Source: Clostridium cibarium
Lineage (GTDB): Bacteria; Bacillota; Clostridia; Clostridiales; Clostridiaceae
Length of the DNA stretch: 64,000 nucleotides
Direction of reading: 5' to 3'
Assembly: GCF_014836335.1 (NCBI RefSeq)
Contig: NZ_JACSRA010000013.1
Location: 40,155-104,154, forward strand
The position numbers were made by a program, and so were the translations under genes. Positions within the stretch are counted from its first letter, which is position 1; every line of letters begins with the position of its first letter. The notes beneath the pieces were generated by a model. It searched no databases and was not told the DNA's origin. It saw only the letters and a list, made by a program, of their open reading frames with translations. Positions 62,998 to 64,000 of the stretch are shown here, in pieces.

Positions 62998-63027
62998 GTA
63001 TATGAAGTTATATTTAACCCCATATAC
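62998..63027 (-). terminator. intrinsic terminator after the DUF3783-like gene
   Basis: GTATATG and CATATAC pair around a 16-base loop. On the minus strand TTTTTTTG follows. Confidence 0.7.
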
Positions 63028-63036
63028 ATATTTATA

Positions 63037-63420
63037 CTAGTGTTTAAATTGTTTTCCTGCCTTTTCTGCTTTTCTTTCTTCAATCAAATTTTTAAGTAGC
63101 TGATTTAAAGTCCACTCAATTGATGTCTCTGTTACTACTGCCTTCATGGCTGGTGCTATCCTCATTTTTTTCATATTATCTATAAATATACTTACTTTTT
63201 TTGAATCTAAACTATTAAATATAATAGCTCTATCTTTTATCTCAGCATTATCAAGATTTTCTGTAATATTACCTACTATTATATCTTTAATAGTATTTTG
63301 AGAATTTTTCCATGTAACTTGAATTTGTTCTTTTATCCCTATCATACTAGCATATGCTTTAATTAATTTCTTTTCCTTTTCATTAAAGTTACATATAATT
63401 ATACATTCCTTATCAATCAT
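63037..63420 (-). CDS. DUF3783-like protein
   Basis: 127 residues, soluble. It begins ECIIICNFNEKEKKLIKAY. The segment MRIAPAMKAVVTETSIEWTLNQLLKNLIEE matches the DUF3783 pattern, with the conserved T-x-x-S-x-x-W-x-L. Function unknown. AGGAG precedes the ATG. It follows the ArsC-like gene by 29 bases and probably shares its transcript. Confidence 0.7.
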   Translation of the reverse strand: MIDKECIIICNFNEKEKKLIKAYASMIGIKEQIQVTWKNSQNTIKDIIVGNITENLDNAEIKDRAIIFNSLDSKKVSIFIDNMKKMRIAPAMKAVVTETSIEWTLNQLLKNLIEERKAEKAGKQFKH

Positions 63421-63449
63421 AATTTATCTCCTAACTCAAAATAAGAATT

Positions 63450-63806
63450 CTATTCAAATATTTCATTGTAGATTTCCTCTTTAAATCCTAACACTATTTT
63501 ACTATCTTTTATTAATACCGGCCTTTTTACAAGCATTCCATTAGTCGATAAAATTTTAGCAGCTTCTTCCTTCGTTATATTTTTTACTTTCTCTTTTAAG
63601 TTCATATCTTTATATAAATTACCCGATGTATTGAAGAATTTCTTTGGCTCTAATTCACTTTTTTCCATCCAGTTCAATAATTCTTCTTCTGTAGGATTTT
63701 CCTCCACAATATGTCTATCCGTAAATTCTATATTCTTATCATTTAGAAATTTTTTTGCTTTCTTACATGTAGTACATCTAGGGTATTCAATTAATATAAC
63801 ACTCAT
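63450..63806 (-). CDS. ArsC/Spx/YffB-family thioredoxin-fold protein
   Basis: 118 residues. The redox motif CTTCKKAKKFL is at about 10-20, followed by TDRHIVEENPTEEEL and the cis-Pro segment LVKRPVLI. It belongs to the arsenate-reductase-like family. The CxxC and general build fit Spx/YffB-like members. No arsenic genes are near, so a general thiol role is likely. The start is ATG 63806 after AAGAGGTG; a GTG six bases earlier is too close. Confidence 0.88.
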   Translation of the reverse strand: MSVILIEYPRCTTCKKAKKFLNDKNIEFTDRHIVEENPTEEELLNWMEKSELEPKKFFNTSGNLYKDMNLKEKVKNITKEEAAKILSTNGMLVKRPVLIKDSKIVLGFKEEIYNEIFE

Positions 63807-63882
63807 ATTCACACCTCTTATTAACTAATAATAATTATTATAGCATAATAATTTCAAAAAATCAAAATATAAATATACGTAA

Positions 63883-63920
63883 AAAAAGCTATCTTTTCTT
63901 TTCTGAAAAGATAGCTTTTT
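63883..63920 (-). terminator. terminator of the rRNA operon
   Basis: AAAAAGCTATCTTTT and AAAAGATAGCTTTTT form a 15-bp stem just downstream of the 5S gene on the minus strand, followed by TTACG after the arm's T tract. Confidence 0.9.
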
Positions 63921-63922
63921 AT

Positions 63923-64000
63923 AACCTGGCAACGTCTTACTCTCCCACACAGTCTCCCATGCAGTACCATCAGCGCTGTAGAGCTTAACTTTCCTGTTCG
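63923..64000 (-). rRNA. rrf: 5S ribosomal RNA, 3' part (cut by the window edge)
   Basis: Read on the minus strand it runs CGAACAGGAAAGTTAAGCTC, then GGTACTGCATGGGAGACTGT and GGGAGAGTAAGACGTTGCCA. These are the conserved loops of Gram-positive 5S rRNA, from about position 40 to the 3' end. The 5' part and the rest of the rRNA operon lie beyond the window. Confidence 0.96.

Noticed and set aside
1..64000. CRISPR arrays, insertion sequences, prophage genes and tRNA genes
   Set aside because: No regularly spaced direct repeats, transposase, integrase or phage structural genes, and no cloverleaf with the GTTCGAATC-type arm, were seen.

Overview
The window is AT-rich DNA with short intergenic gaps, strong GGAGG-type ribosome binding sites and many intrinsic terminators. 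It carries anaerobic sulfite reductase genes, a Gram-positive type IV pilus operon, a sporulation-type membrane protein and no respiratory chain. This fits a Clostridium sensu stricto (cluster I) chromosome; the species cannot be settled from the sequence. Most genes lie on the minus strand, and the window ends inside a 5S rRNA gene.

Layout. 0-3.5 kb (+): an alpha/beta hydrolase, a multi-pass histidine kinase and a REC-XRE response regulator. 3.5-6.3 kb: a histidine phosphatase, a tautomerase remnant and a PadR-controlled SEDS (FtsW/RodA-type) protein with its promoter and a candidate operator. 6.4-10.6 kb: an ABC-F ATPase followed by three accessory genes (unknown, AbiGi-like, GNAT). Each accessory gene is trailed by a decayed copy of the ABC-F 3' end plus a terminator. 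10.7-12 kb: two conserved proteins of unknown function. 12-23.7 kb: a continuous siroheme-sulfite block (cbiK-type chelatase, hemL, hemB, cobA-hemD, hemC, asrCBA, an FNT channel, a Crp/Fnr regulator, precorrin-2 dehydrogenase, hemA). 24-36.3 kb: a divergent cis-prenyltransferase, a two-component system, an NSS transporter, a tyrosine phosphatase, metA, ade, a HAD phosphatase, a phytase-like phosphatase, ytaF, a small protein, a cyclophilin lipoprotein and a DUF3785-like protein. 36.5-50.3 kb: a type IV pilus operon, pilD-B-C-A-M-N-O, three further pilin-like proteins and a vWA protein. 50.5-57.9 kb: a small protein, a metallophosphoesterase, an ACT protein, xpt-pbuX under a guanine riboswitch, an lrp-aminotransferase operon under a T-box and a second aminotransferase. 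58-62.6 kb: a ROK kinase plus GH1 glycosidase and a two-component system. 63-64 kb: a DUF3783-like protein, an ArsC/Spx-like protein, the rRNA terminator and the 3' part of 5S rRNA.

How it works together. The 12-23.7 kb block encodes every step from glutamyl-tRNA to siroheme, plus the AsrABC enzyme that needs siroheme and a channel that probably releases the sulfide product. Two near-identical palindromes in front of the channel-asr operon look like binding sites for the Crp/Fnr protein encoded just upstream. The pilus operon runs from assembly machinery to a tip-like set: a minor pilin, a 721-residue pilin-like protein with a possible beta-solenoid, a pilin with an internally duplicated domain, and a vWA protein.

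The structures most worth a second look are the repeated ABC-F 3' ends at 6.4-9.05 kb, the Crp/Fnr palindromes, the divergent cis-prenyltransferase, the pilus tip genes, and the hydrolase-kinase-regulator trio at the left edge. Domain names come from reading motifs by eye; no database search was run.
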